From Sphingobium sp. SYK-6 (GTDB taxonomy: Bacteria > Pseudomonadota > Alphaproteobacteria > Sphingomonadales > Sphingomonadaceae), in the NCBI RefSeq assembly GCF_000283515.1, contig NC_015976.1, positions 1,426,001 through 1,490,000 of the forward strand: a DNA stretch of 64,000 nt, read 5' to 3'. A program made the position numbers and the translations under genes. This document shows positions 15,990 through 24,203 of the stretch, one piece after another; within the stretch, counting starts at the first letter, position 1; each line of letters opens with the position of its first letter. Below the pieces are notes generated by a model. It did not search any database. It saw only the letters and a list, made by a program, of their open reading frames with translations, and was not told the origin of the DNA.

Positions 15990-16817
15990 ATGTTGAAGTT
16001 CAATGTTCTTACGACTGCGGCGATGGCCGCACTTGCGGCCGGCATCGTGATCGCGCAGCCTGCGGTCGCCGCGACGCAGACCGTCACCAGCCTTGGGCTG
16101 CCGGTGCCGGCTGGCACGGCGTGGGGATCGCTTCCCGGCGAGAATACCGGCGGCGGTGACGCTTATATCTCGAGTGCCGCGCCGCGCTCGGGCAATGGTT
16201 CGCTCGAACTGGTCGGCGATCGCACACGCGTTCAGACCGGCTATCAATATGGTGGCCCCGGCGTCGCCACCAATCTCGGCTTGCTTTCGGACGTTCTGAG
16301 CCTGGTCTTCGACTGGCAGGTGGCGGCGGACAGTGCCCGCCAGACTTACACGCCCGCCCTTCGCCTGATGGTGCAGGACGGCGCCCAGCGCAGCGAGCTG
16401 ATCTGGGAAGGCGCGTATAATCCCGGCGTGGGCGGCCTGGCGAGCGCCAATCCGACCGGTGCCTGGTACCGCACCAACAGCACCGATGTCTTCTGGCAGT
16501 TTGCCACGGGTCTGGGCCCCAATGAAGATGGCGGCATGCTGCAGCTCCACACGATCACCGACTGGGCAGCGAGCAACTATTATTCGGACGCTGCCTATGT
16601 GACGGCGATCAGCGTCGGCGCCGGCAGCGGCGCCACGCTCGGCTATCATGCGTTCGTCGACAATGTGACGTTCACCACGACCGGTGGCTCCACCACCTAT
16701 AATTTCGAGATGCAGGCGCCTGTTCCCGAACCGGCGACCTGGGCCATGATGATCGGTGGCCTCGGGCTGGTCGGCGCGAGCATGCGTCGCCGCTCGACCA
16801 AGGTCCAGTTCGCCTGA
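15990..16817 (+). CDS. PEP-CTERM sorting-domain exported protein
   Basis: A 275-residue protein with signal peptide (residues 1-28, cleavage after AVA) and a C-terminal PEP-CTERM signal: PVPEPATWAMMIGGLGLVG followed by SMRRR, that is PEP motif, membrane helix and basic tail. Such tails are cut by an exosortase, and substrates are usually tied to extracellular polysaccharide or biofilm. The middle is a beta-rich domain with many Gly, Ser, Thr and aromatic residues and no catalytic motif I recognise. The promoter region 15854-15957 is AT-rich, and the ribosome site is in a hairpin. A strong terminator follows, so this is a single-gene unit. The exosortase is not in this window. Confidence 0.88.
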   Translation: MLKFNVLTTAAMAALAAGIVIAQPAVAATQTVTSLGLPVPAGTAWGSLPGENTGGGDAYISSAAPRSGNGSLELVGDRTRVQTGYQYGGPGVATNLGLLSDVLSLVFDWQVAADSARQTYTPALRLMVQDGAQRSELIWEGAYNPGVGGLASANPTGAWYRTNSTDVFWQFATGLGPNEDGGMLQLHTITDWAASNYYSDAAYVTAISVGAGSGATLGYHAFVDNVTFTTTGGSTTYNFEMQAPVPEPATWAMMIGGLGLVGASMRRRSTKVQFA

Positions 16818-16845
16818 GCCTGTCTCACACGTTCCACATGCTGGG

Positions 16846-16879
16846 AGGGTCCGGACAGTCGTCCGGGCCCTCTTTTTTT
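16846..16879 (+). terminator. Rho-independent terminator of the PEP-CTERM gene
   Basis: AGGGTCCGGAC (16846-16856) pairs with GTCCGGGCCCT (16861-16871), with one G-U pair and loop AGTC, followed by CTTTTTTT. It lies between two convergent genes and is oriented for the plus strand. Confidence 0.92.
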
Positions 16880-16885
16880 GGCCGA

Positions 16886-18160
16886 TCAGCCGGCCGGCAG
16901 GCGCAGGCGGACGAGCAGCCCGCCAAGGTCCTCGCTTTCATCGAGCTCGACGGTGCCGCCGTAGATTTCCGCAACGTCGCGCACGATGGCGAGGCCGAGG
17001 CCCGTGCCGGGCTTGCCGCTGTCCAGCCGCACGCCCCGATCGAAAATGCGCTCGCGCTCGTTCTCGGGAATGCCTGCCCCGTCATCCTCGACGAGGATGT
17101 CAATCGACTGGCCTTGCGGGGAGACTGTTACGAACACGCTGCCGCCGCCATATTTGGCCGCGTTCTCGATCAGGTTGCCGAGCAGTTCGTCGAGATCCTG
17201 CCGCTCCACGCGGACGACGGCATCATGCGCGCCGTCGCGATCGATGCGGACATCGGGATAGAGGCGCTCGACGGCGCGCTCGACCGCTTCCAGGCTGGGC
17301 CATACTTCCGTTCGGCTCTGGGCGGCGCCGCGCCGGCCAAGCGCCCGCGCCCGGGCGAGGTGATGATCGATCTGGCGGCGCATGGTGCCGGTCTCGCGAA
17401 TGACGATGCCCGAGAGGTCCGGGGCCTTCGCCGTCGCCGCGTTCATGACCACGGTGAGCGGCGTCTTGAGGGCGTGGGCGAGATTGCCGGCATGGCGCCG
17501 GGCTTCCTCAGCCTGCTGCTCGTTATGCGCGAGCAGGGCATTAAGTTCCTCGACCAGCGGCTGGACTTCGCGCGGCAGCGGCTCGGTCACCCGGCTCTTC
17601 TCGCCCGCGCGCATCCGGGCGATTTCCCGCCTGATGCGGCGCAGGGGGCGCAACCCGAAGAAGACCTGGAGCGCCGCGAGCAGGATCAGGCCGACGCCCA
17701 GCGCCAGGAAGCTGTTCACCAGCGTCTGCCGCAGTGAGCGGATCTGCGCGTCGAGGCCCTCGCGCGCCTGCGCGACGATGAAGATCCAGCGCGTGTCGCT
17801 TCCCGGCAGGATCACGGTGCGGGCCATCAGGCGCAGGGGTTCCTCTGGGAACTGGTGGCTATCGATGCCCTGGCCCGGCCGATCGCGCATGTCCGGCGTC
17901 ACCTGGATGGCCCGGTCCCAGAGGGATCGCGACCGCCAGTCCTCATGGCCCTCGCCGCTGATCTGGTAATAAAGGCCGCTGGCGGGTTCGAGAAAGCGCT
18001 GGTCGGCGAGAGGCCGGTTGAACAGCACTTCGCCTTCCGGCCCGACCTCGGCCGAGGAGATCATCGCCGTCAGGACATAGGAAAGCCCGTCGTCGAAATT
18101 GCGCGTGATGGCGCTGGTGAGCACGCGATCGAGCGCCAGTCCGCCGCCCAGCAGCAGCAC
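16886..18160 (-). CDS. PhoQ/QseC-like sensor histidine kinase (start uncertain)
   Basis: At least 424 residues. A first membrane helix at the N-terminus, a periplasmic region of about 120 residues, a second helix (LVNSFLALGVGLILLAALQV), HAMP, H-box NLAHALKTPLTVVMN (the HALKTPL form of PhoQ-like kinases), N-box NLIENAAKYGG, and DDGAGIPENERERIF plus GTGLGLAIV. The GTG start at 18160 falls inside the first helix, so the true N-terminus is probably upstream. The frame stays open to a CTG at 18268 inside the end of the response regulator, with no ATG, GTG or TTG between. Its partner is the regulator at 18261. Confidence 0.88.
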   Translation of the reverse strand: MLLLGGGLALDRVLTSAITRNFDDGLSYVLTAMISSAEVGPEGEVLFNRPLADQRFLEPASGLYYQISGEGHEDWRSRSLWDRAIQVTPDMRDRPGQGIDSHQFPEEPLRLMARTVILPGSDTRWIFIVAQAREGLDAQIRSLRQTLVNSFLALGVGLILLAALQVFFGLRPLRRIRREIARMRAGEKSRVTEPLPREVQPLVEELNALLAHNEQQAEEARRHAGNLAHALKTPLTVVMNAATAKAPDLSGIVIRETGTMRRQIDHHLARARALGRRGAAQSRTEVWPSLEAVERAVERLYPDVRIDRDGAHDAVVRVERQDLDELLGNLIENAAKYGGGSVFVTVSPQGQSIDILVEDDGAGIPENERERIFDRGVRLDSGKPGTGLGLAIVRDVAEIYGGTVELDESEDLGGLLVRLRLPAG

Positions 18161-18260
18161 ACCGATCCATATCGCGGAAATGCCGATGATGCGGCGGCTG
18201 AGCGAGCCGGTGCTGCGGGGTTTCGGCTGTTCCGCAATGGAGGACGCGGACGGGGCCTGA

Positions 18261-18926
18261 TCAGCCAGCGGGTTCGTCCAGGCTGTAGCCCAGCCCCCTG
18301 ATCGTCGAGATCACGTCGGCGCCGAGCTTCTTGCGGATCCGCGTCACGAAAACCTCTATGGTGTTGGAATCCCGGTCGAAATCCTGATCGTAGATATGCT
18401 CGATCAGCTCCGTGCGGCTGACCACCTTGCCCTTGTGATGCATGAGGTATGAGAGCAGCTTATATTCCTGAGCCGTCAGCTTCACCGGCTCGCCATTGAG
18501 CGTCACCTTGCCCGAGCGGGTGTCGAGGCGCACATCGCCGGCGATGAGTTCGCTCGAGGCATTGCCGGAAGAGCGACGGATGAGCGCGCGCAGGCGGGCG
18601 ATCAGTTCCTCGCTCTGGAATGGCTTGGCGAGATAGTCGTCGGCGCCCGCGTCCAGCCCGGCGACCTTGTCCGACCAGCTGTCACGCGCGGTCAGGACGA
18701 GCACGGGGACCTGCGAGCCTTCCTTGCGCCAGCGATCGAGAACGGTCAGGCCGTCGATTTCGGGCAGGCCAAGGTCGAGGACGATGGCGTCATAGCTCTC
18801 GGTGGACCCGAGGAAATGGCCATCTTCGCCATCCGTGGCGAGGTCGACCGCATAGCCGGCGCCTTCCAGCGTGGCCTTGAGCTGGGTGCCCAGTGTCGGT
18901 TCATCCTCAACGATCAGCAGGCGCAT
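18261..18926 (-). CDS. PhoP/QseB-like OmpR-family response regulator
   Basis: A 221-residue regulator. The receiver starts MRLLIVEDEPTLGTQLKATL, with phosphoacceptor Asp in AIVLDLGLPEIDGL and Lys in DDYLAKPFQ. The winged helix has LTAQEYKLLSYLMHHKGKVV and the terminal TIRGLGYSLDEPAG. It comes between the PepSY gene and the kinase on the same strand, so PepSY, regulator and kinase probably form one operon, an arrangement known for PhoP/PhoQ-like systems that sense envelope or metal stress. Confidence 0.93.
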   Translation of the reverse strand: MRLLIVEDEPTLGTQLKATLEGAGYAVDLATDGEDGHFLGSTESYDAIVLDLGLPEIDGLTVLDRWRKEGSQVPVLVLTARDSWSDKVAGLDAGADDYLAKPFQSEELIARLRALIRRSSGNASSELIAGDVRLDTRSGKVTLNGEPVKLTAQEYKLLSYLMHHKGKVVSRTELIEHIYDQDFDRDSNTIEVFVTRIRKKLGADVISTIRGLGYSLDEPAG

Positions 18927-18983
18927 GATATTCCTTTCAGACTGGTCCCGGTCGGGAAGAGCGGCATGCCAGGGCCGGCCCGG

Positions 18984-19319
18984 CTAGTCTCTCTGGCCCT
19001 TCTGGCGCTTGCGCGCGACGATGTCACCCGACTTGCCGTCCACATAGACCCATTCCACCACGCCATTGGCATGGAGGAACTGCATGAGATAGATTCCATC
19101 TCGCGGCGGGGGCGCCACGCCGAGCAGCGTGGCGTCGCCCATCGCGCGTTCCACGCGCCGCTTGATGATCGAAAAGGGCATCACTTCGCCATCGAGCATC
19201 GCTCGACGCGCCTGTTTCTGGTCGTCGCCATGCGCGAAGCTTTGCGCCGAGGCCGGCGCCGTCACCCCGCCCAGGGCCAGGAGACTGCAAAGGATCAGAA
19301 TCGGTCTGCGCACTGTCAT
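18984..19319 (-). CDS. Small periplasmic PepSY-domain protein
   Basis: A 111-residue protein from the start at 19319 (MTVRRPILILCSLLALGG), which gives a clean signal peptide; an in-frame ATG eight codons earlier is also possible. The mature part (MPFSIIKRRVERAMGDATLL, then IYLMQFLHANGVVEWVYVDG) fits a PepSY domain, a periplasmic fold thought to inhibit proteases or modulate sensor kinases. It precedes the PhoP/PhoQ-like genes by 57 bp on the same strand, suggesting a role in signal perception. Confidence 0.78.
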   Translation of the reverse strand: MTVRRPILILCSLLALGGVTAPASAQSFAHGDDQKQARRAMLDGEVMPFSIIKRRVERAMGDATLLGVAPPPRDGIYLMQFLHANGVVEWVYVDGKSGDIVARKRQKGQRD

Positions 19320-19377
19320 GGCGCCGCAATAGCGATCATGCATTGAACACGCGGTGAATGCCCCATTTCGTTCCCGT

Positions 19378-20112
19378 TCAGCGCTCCAGCATATATCGGA
19401 CGTTGAGCGAAATCGAGGTGCCGATTTCGCCCGGCTCGATCTTGGTCTGCGGCGCCGCTTCCATGGCCATGGAGCGCATCATCATCGGCATCGGCGGGCT
19501 GGATTCGCCGCCTTCGGAAATGCCCACCAGCCGGGCACTGCGATAGCCGGTCGCCCGGGCATAGAGGTCCGCCCGCGCCTGCGCGGTGCTGATCGCCTTG
19601 GTCCGCGCCTGATCGAGCAGCGCGGCGGGGTCGGCGATGCTGAAGGAGGGGCCATTGATGTTCGTGGCGCCTGCCGCGACCATCGCGTCGACCAGCTCGC
19701 CCGCGCCATCCAGCTTGCGCACCTTCACGGTGAGCTGGTTGCTCGCTTCATAGCCCATGAAACGGGGCGGCTTCCCGCCGGTGCGATCGGAATAGTCATA
19801 TTGCGGGTTGAGGTTGATGCCGCTGGTCTGGATGTCCTTGCGTTCGATACCCTTCTTCACCAGCATCGACACGAGCTTGTCCATCTGGGCGGCATTCTGC
19901 GTCATCGCATCCTGAGCGCTCATCGAGCGGGTCTGCACGCCGGTATTGATCGTCGCCATGTCCGGCGCCGACTGGATCGTTTCCGTCACCGCGAGACTGA
20001 GGATGGGCCCGCTCGCCGGAACCATCGGGCCGGCGCCCTGCGGCCCCTGGGCAGACACGGCCGCCGGGATCATGAGAGCTGCTGCTGCGAGCAGGAGGGG
20101 CGTTCGTAGCAT
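19378..20112 (-). CDS. Periplasmic SIMPL-domain (DUF541) protein
   Basis: A 244-residue exported protein with signal peptide (residues 1-21, ending VSA|Q). SIMPL features include LAVTETIQSAPDMATINTGV, MDKLVSMLVKKGIERKDIQT, LNPQYDYSD and a C-terminal ISLNVRYML. E. coli YggE belongs to this family and reduces oxidative damage, but the molecular role is not settled. It stands 59 bp upstream of the PepSY gene on the same strand and may be part of the same envelope-stress unit. Confidence 0.85.
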   Translation of the reverse strand: MLRTPLLLAAAALMIPAAVSAQGPQGAGPMVPASGPILSLAVTETIQSAPDMATINTGVQTRSMSAQDAMTQNAAQMDKLVSMLVKKGIERKDIQTSGINLNPQYDYSDRTGGKPPRFMGYEASNQLTVKVRKLDGAGELVDAMVAAGATNINGPSFSIADPAALLDQARTKAISTAQARADLYARATGYRSARLVGISEGGESSPPMPMMMRSMAMEAAPQTKIEPGEIGTSISLNVRYMLER

Positions 20113-20232
20113 GGGAGCATCCTTCCACTTTTGATCATGGGGGCGTCTTGATCGAGCAACGATGAACGATCGCTGACCTGCAGGACGCTCTGCCCTTGCC
20201 CGGACCGCCCAGTTCTGTTTTAGCGCCCCGTC

Positions 20233-22023
20233 ATGGCAGCGCCACTTCTTTCATACGAAAATCTCGGTCTGATCCAGGGCAGCGGCTGGCTGTTCCGGGG
20301 GCTCAACATCTTTGTCGGGGAGCGGGACCGGCTCGCCCTGATCGGCCGCAACGGCGCGGGCAAGACGACGCTCCTCAAGCTCATCGCCGGTCACATCGAG
20401 GCGGACGAGGGCAAGCGCTCGATCGTGCCGGGCACGAATGTCGTGATGCTGGACCAGGACCCGGATCTGGCGCCTTTCGCGACGCTGCGCGACTTTACTG
20501 TTGCCGGCGACAATCCACCGGCCCTGCACGAGATCGAGGCGATTGCCGATCAGATCGGCATCGATCTTTCCCGCGAGGCGGCCACCGCGTCGGGCGGCGA
20601 GCGGCGCCGGGCGGCTCTCTGCCGGGCGCTGGCGAGCGAGCCGGACATTCTCCTCCTCGACGAGCCCACCAACCATCTCGACATCTCCGCGATCGACTGG
20701 CTGGAAAGCTGGCTCTCGCGATACAGCGGCGCCTTCATCACGATCAGTCATGATCGGACCTTCCTCACGCGCCTGACGCGCTCGACGCTCTGGCTGGATC
20801 GCGGCGACCTGCGCCGCAACGAGGTGGGCTTCGGCGGGTTCGAGGCATGGATGGAGAAAGTCTATGCCGACGAGGCCCGCGCTGCGGAAAAGCTCGACGC
20901 CAAGCTGAAGATCGAGGCGCACTGGCTGGAGCGGGGCGTTACGGCCCGGCGCAAGCGCAATCAGGGCCGCCTCGCCAAGCTGGTCGAGATGCGCGCCACC
21001 CGTGCCGCCATGATCGGGCCGCAGGGCGCCGCGAAAATGTCCGTCGTCGCGGATGATGTGAAGACCAAGAGCGTCATCGTGGCCGATCAGGTCACCAAGG
21101 CCTATGGCGAGCGGACGATCATCCGGGACTTCACGCTGCGCATCCAGCGTGGCGACCGCATCGGCATCGTGGGCGGCAATGGCGCCGGCAAGACGACGCT
21201 CCTGCGCATGCTCACCGGCGAACTGGCGCCCGACAGCGGCACGATCACACGCGCGAAGACCCTGGACGGCATCGTCATCGACCAGCAGCGCAAGTTGCTC
21301 CAGCCCGAAAAGCGGGTGCGCGACATCCTCGCGGATGGCGGCGACTGGGTGACCGTGCGGGGTGCCAAGAAGCATATCCAGGGCTATCTCAAGGAGTTCC
21401 TGTTCGACCCCGGGCTGGTCGAGGCGCGGATCGGCACATTGTCCGGCGGTGAGCGCTCGCGCCTGCTGCTGGCGCGCGAGTTCGCCCGGGAATCGAACCT
21501 GCTGGTGCTCGACGAACCGACCAACGATCTCGATCTCGAGACGCTCGATCTGCTTCAGGAAGTCATTGCCGATTATGAAGGTACGGTGCTGATCGTCAGC
21601 CACGACCGCGACTTCCTCGACCGCACGGTGACGGTGACGCTCGGCCTCGATGGCTCGGGCCGGGTGGACGTCATTGCGGGCGGCTATGCCGACTGGGAAG
21701 CCAGGCGACGGCAGCCGCTCGGGGGAGCGAAGAAGAGCGGGACGGCCAAGGGGAATACGCTGGATGCGCCGCCGCCGCCGAAAGCCGCGAAGCTGAGCTA
21801 CAAGGACCAGCGCGACTATGACCTTCTGCCGGCGCGGATCGAGGCGATCGAGGCCGCCATCGCGCGCGATGAGACGGCGCTGTCCGATCCCGATCTCTAT
21901 GCGAAGAATCCCGGGCGCTTCGCCGAACTGACCGCCGCGATCGACAAGGCATGTGCCGAGAAGGAAGCGGCCGAGGAGCGCTGGCTGGAACTGGCCGAGA
22001 TGGTCGAGGCGCTGGGCAGCTGA
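20233..22023 (+). CDS. ABC-F family ATPase (Uup-like)
   Basis: A 596-residue soluble protein with two ABC modules and no membrane segment. The first has Walker A GRNGAGKTTLLKL, signature SGGERRRAALCRAL and Walker B LLLDEPTNHLDI. The second has GGNGAGKTTLLRM, LSGGERSRLLLARE and LVLDEPTNDLDLETLD. A linker rich in charged residues lies between, and the C-terminal 90 residues are a coiled coil (YDLLPARIEAIEAAIARDET) as in Uup. ABC-F proteins act on the ribosome; Uup also binds DNA. It faces the divergent SIMPL gene and is convergent with the monooxygenase. Confidence 0.9.
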   Translation: MAAPLLSYENLGLIQGSGWLFRGLNIFVGERDRLALIGRNGAGKTTLLKLIAGHIEADEGKRSIVPGTNVVMLDQDPDLAPFATLRDFTVAGDNPPALHEIEAIADQIGIDLSREAATASGGERRRAALCRALASEPDILLLDEPTNHLDISAIDWLESWLSRYSGAFITISHDRTFLTRLTRSTLWLDRGDLRRNEVGFGGFEAWMEKVYADEARAAEKLDAKLKIEAHWLERGVTARRKRNQGRLAKLVEMRATRAAMIGPQGAAKMSVVADDVKTKSVIVADQVTKAYGERTIIRDFTLRIQRGDRIGIVGGNGAGKTTLLRMLTGELAPDSGTITRAKTLDGIVIDQQRKLLQPEKRVRDILADGGDWVTVRGAKKHIQGYLKEFLFDPGLVEARIGTLSGGERSRLLLAREFARESNLLVLDEPTNDLDLETLDLLQEVIADYEGTVLIVSHDRDFLDRTVTVTLGLDGSGRVDVIAGGYADWEARRRQPLGGAKKSGTAKGNTLDAPPPPKAAKLSYKDQRDYDLLPARIEAIEAAIARDETALSDPDLYAKNPGRFAELTAAIDKACAEKEAAEERWLELAEMVEALGS

Positions 22024-22040
22024 GGCGCGCGGAGCGAGGG

Positions 22041-22340
22041 TTAGCGCTCGCGAGCGGTAGCGACCTCATATTCGGTGATCGCGCGGTCGCCGATGCCAAG
22101 GGCCTCCCACGCCGCGCGAAACGCCGCCATATGGGCGCTGGTCGAGTGGGCCTGCTGCGCGGCGCGGCCTTCGAAGAGCTCGAAGATGCGGATCAGCCCC
22201 GGCTCCAGAAGATCCTCGGCGAAGCTGTAGGCGATGCAGCCCGGCTCGGCACGGCTGGCCTCGACCATCCGTGCCAGCACCGGCCGGGCCTCGTCGAGAC
22301 GTTCGGGCGGGAGCCGGATCGATCCCGCGAGAACGATCAC
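22041..22340 (-). CDS. Putative quinol monooxygenase (ABM domain)
   Basis: A 99-residue dimeric-ferredoxin-fold protein. VLAGSIRLPPERLDEARPVL, EPGCIAYSFAEDLLEPGLIR and IFELFEGRAAQQAHSTSAHM match the antibiotic biosynthesis monooxygenase (YgiN-like) family, which acts on quinols or similar small aromatics without a cofactor. It overlaps the upstream hydrolase by ATGA, so the two are co-translated. Its substrate is not evident. Confidence 0.85.
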   Translation of the reverse strand: MIVLAGSIRLPPERLDEARPVLARMVEASRAEPGCIAYSFAEDLLEPGLIRIFELFEGRAAQQAHSTSAHMAAFRAAWEALGIGDRAITEYEVATARER

Positions 22341-22993
22341 CGGATCGGCGAATCCGGCGCGAGACGCATGTCGAGATAATTGTCGACGCTCATCATCAGC
22401 TGGTCGAGTTCATGCTCGAAGAAGTGATTGGCGTTGCGGATCTCGTCATGATGGATGGTGATGCCCTTCTGGGTACGCAGCTTGTCGACAAGCTTCTGCA
22501 CCGAACCGGCGGAGACGACCTCGTCGTTCACGCCCTGCACGATGATCCCGGAAGCGGGGCAGGGGGCGAGGAACGAGAAGTCATACATGTTCGCGGGTGG
22601 CGCGACCGAGATGAAGCCGCGCACTTCCGGCCGGCGCATGAGGAGCTGCATCGCGATCCAGGCGCCGAAGGAGAAGCCGGCGATCCATGTCGTCTGCGCC
22701 TCGGGGTGGAAGCTCTGCACCCAGTCGAGCGCGGCCGCAGCATCCGACAGTTCCCCGATGCCGTTGTCGAACACGCCCTGGCTGCGGCCCACGCCCCGGA
22801 AGTTGAAGCGCAGGGTTGCGAAGCCCCGCTTCACGAAGGTCTTGTAGAGCGCCTGCGTGATGCGATCGTTCATCGTGCCGCCGCCCTGCGGATGGGGATG
22901 AAGGATCAGCGCGACGGGCGCGCGAGGACGGGGCGGAGGGCTGAAACGGCCCTCGAGACGGCCTTCGGGACCGGGAAAGATGACGTCTGGCAT
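22337..22993 (-). CDS. Alpha/beta-hydrolase
   Basis: A 218-residue hydrolase of the short dienelactone-hydrolase-like type. LILHPHPQGGGTMNDRI is the oxyanion region, FNFRGVGRSQG follows, and the nucleophile elbow is AGFSFGAW (Ser in GFSFG). A late Asp lies in GVNDEVVS, and His in NANHFFEHELD completes the triad. ATG 22993 gives the family N-terminus (MPDVIFPGPEGRLEG); upstream in-frame codons show nothing. In alphaproteobacteria this gene often sits beside iron-sulfur genes, as it does here, divergently from the cysteine desulfurase. Confidence 0.9.
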   Translation of the reverse strand: MPDVIFPGPEGRLEGRFSPPPRPRAPVALILHPHPQGGGTMNDRITQALYKTFVKRGFATLRFNFRGVGRSQGVFDNGIGELSDAAAALDWVQSFHPEAQTTWIAGFSFGAWIAMQLLMRRPEVRGFISVAPPANMYDFSFLAPCPASGIIVQGVNDEVVSAGSVQKLVDKLRTQKGITIHHDEIRNANHFFEHELDQLMMSVDNYLDMRLAPDSPIR

Positions 22994-23150
22994 GGCACCT
23001 GGAGCTAGATAAGGAATTCGGCATCTGCCGGGTGGCTGACGCGCGAGGATTGCGGGCTTATATAGGTGAGCGCCGCCATTTCGCAATCTTATTGGATGGT
23101 GATCCTCGATACCCCTCCTGGCGGCAACGCTCCTTTCTGCACGAGTTGTC

Positions 23151-24203
23151 ATGACCAGCCGTATCTATCTCGACCATGCCGCCACGACGCCACTCCTGCC
23201 TCAGGCGCGGGCGGCGATGCTGGAAGGCTTTGCGGCCTGGGCCAATCCCTCCTCGCCGCATGCCGCCGGACGCCGTGCGCGCGCGCTGCTGGAGGACGCG
23301 CGGGCGCGCATCGCCCGGGCGCTCGGCTGGGATGGGCATGTGATCTTCACCTCGGGAGCAAGCGAAGCCATCGCCATCGCCCTGCAGGGCGCGAAGCGGG
23401 CGCGGCTGCTTGCCGGCGCAAGCGAGCATGATGCGGTGCTTCGCCAGGTGCCCGTGGAGAGCCGCCTGCCTATTGATCGCGGCGGCCTCGTGTCCCTGCC
23501 CGATGACATCGGGCCGGACGCCCTGATCGCCATTCAGCAGGTCAACAGCGAGACAGGCGTCATCCAGCCGCTCGACGCGCTGGCGGCGCGCATCCATGCG
23601 GCAGGCGGGCTACTTTTCGCCGATTGCAGCCAGAGCGCGGGCAAGATCGCCTTGCCGCAGCAGGCCGATCTGATCGCGGTCAGTGCGCACAAGCTCGGCG
23701 GGCCGATCGGCATCGGTGCGCTGCTGGTGCGCGATCTCGCCGCGCTCGATCCCCGGGGCGGGCAGGAGCAGGGCTATCGGGCGGGGACGGAAGCGATGCC
23801 GCTCACGCTCGGTTTCGCGGCCGCGCTGGAGGCGCCGCGCGACTGGCTCGCCGATGCCGCGCTCTGGCGCGAGCAACTCGATGCCGCGATCCTTGCAGCC
23901 GGGGGCGAGATTGTGGCGCAGGCATCGCCGCGATTGCCCACGATCGCCAGCTACCGCATGCCCGGCGTATCGGCGCAGGCGCAGCTCATTCGCTTCGATC
24001 TGGCGGGGATCGCGGTCTCAGCCGGCAGCGCCTGTTCCTCGGGCAGCCTGCGGACCAGCCATGTGCTCGCGGCGATGGGGTGGGACGATACAGCCGCCAG
24101 TCAGGTTATCCGTGTCACTATGGGGCATGATACGCAGGCCAGCGAGATTGACGCCTTTCTTGCTCAGTGGCAGGCCATTTGCCACGGGAACGCAAAAAAA
24201 TGA
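23151..24203 (+). CDS. Cysteine desulfurase (first of a tandem pair)
   Basis: A 350-residue PLP enzyme that takes sulfur from cysteine. YLDHAATTPL is the N-terminal signature, ASEHDAVL gives the active-site His, Lys181 in SAHKLGGPIG binds PLP, and the persulfide Cys295 is in GSACSSGSLRTSHVL. It is shorter than IscS (about 400). Its stop overlaps the next desulfurase by ATGA. Two desulfurases and a ferredoxin in a row suggest an assembly pathway with divided sulfur-donor roles. Confidence 0.93.
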   Translation: MTSRIYLDHAATTPLLPQARAAMLEGFAAWANPSSPHAAGRRARALLEDARARIARALGWDGHVIFTSGASEAIAIALQGAKRARLLAGASEHDAVLRQVPVESRLPIDRGGLVSLPDDIGPDALIAIQQVNSETGVIQPLDALAARIHAAGGLLFADCSQSAGKIALPQQADLIAVSAHKLGGPIGIGALLVRDLAALDPRGGQEQGYRAGTEAMPLTLGFAAALEAPRDWLADAALWREQLDAAILAAGGEIVAQASPRLPTIASYRMPGVSAQAQLIRFDLAGIAVSAGSACSSGSLRTSHVLAAMGWDDTAASQVIRVTMGHDTQASEIDAFLAQWQAICHGNAKK

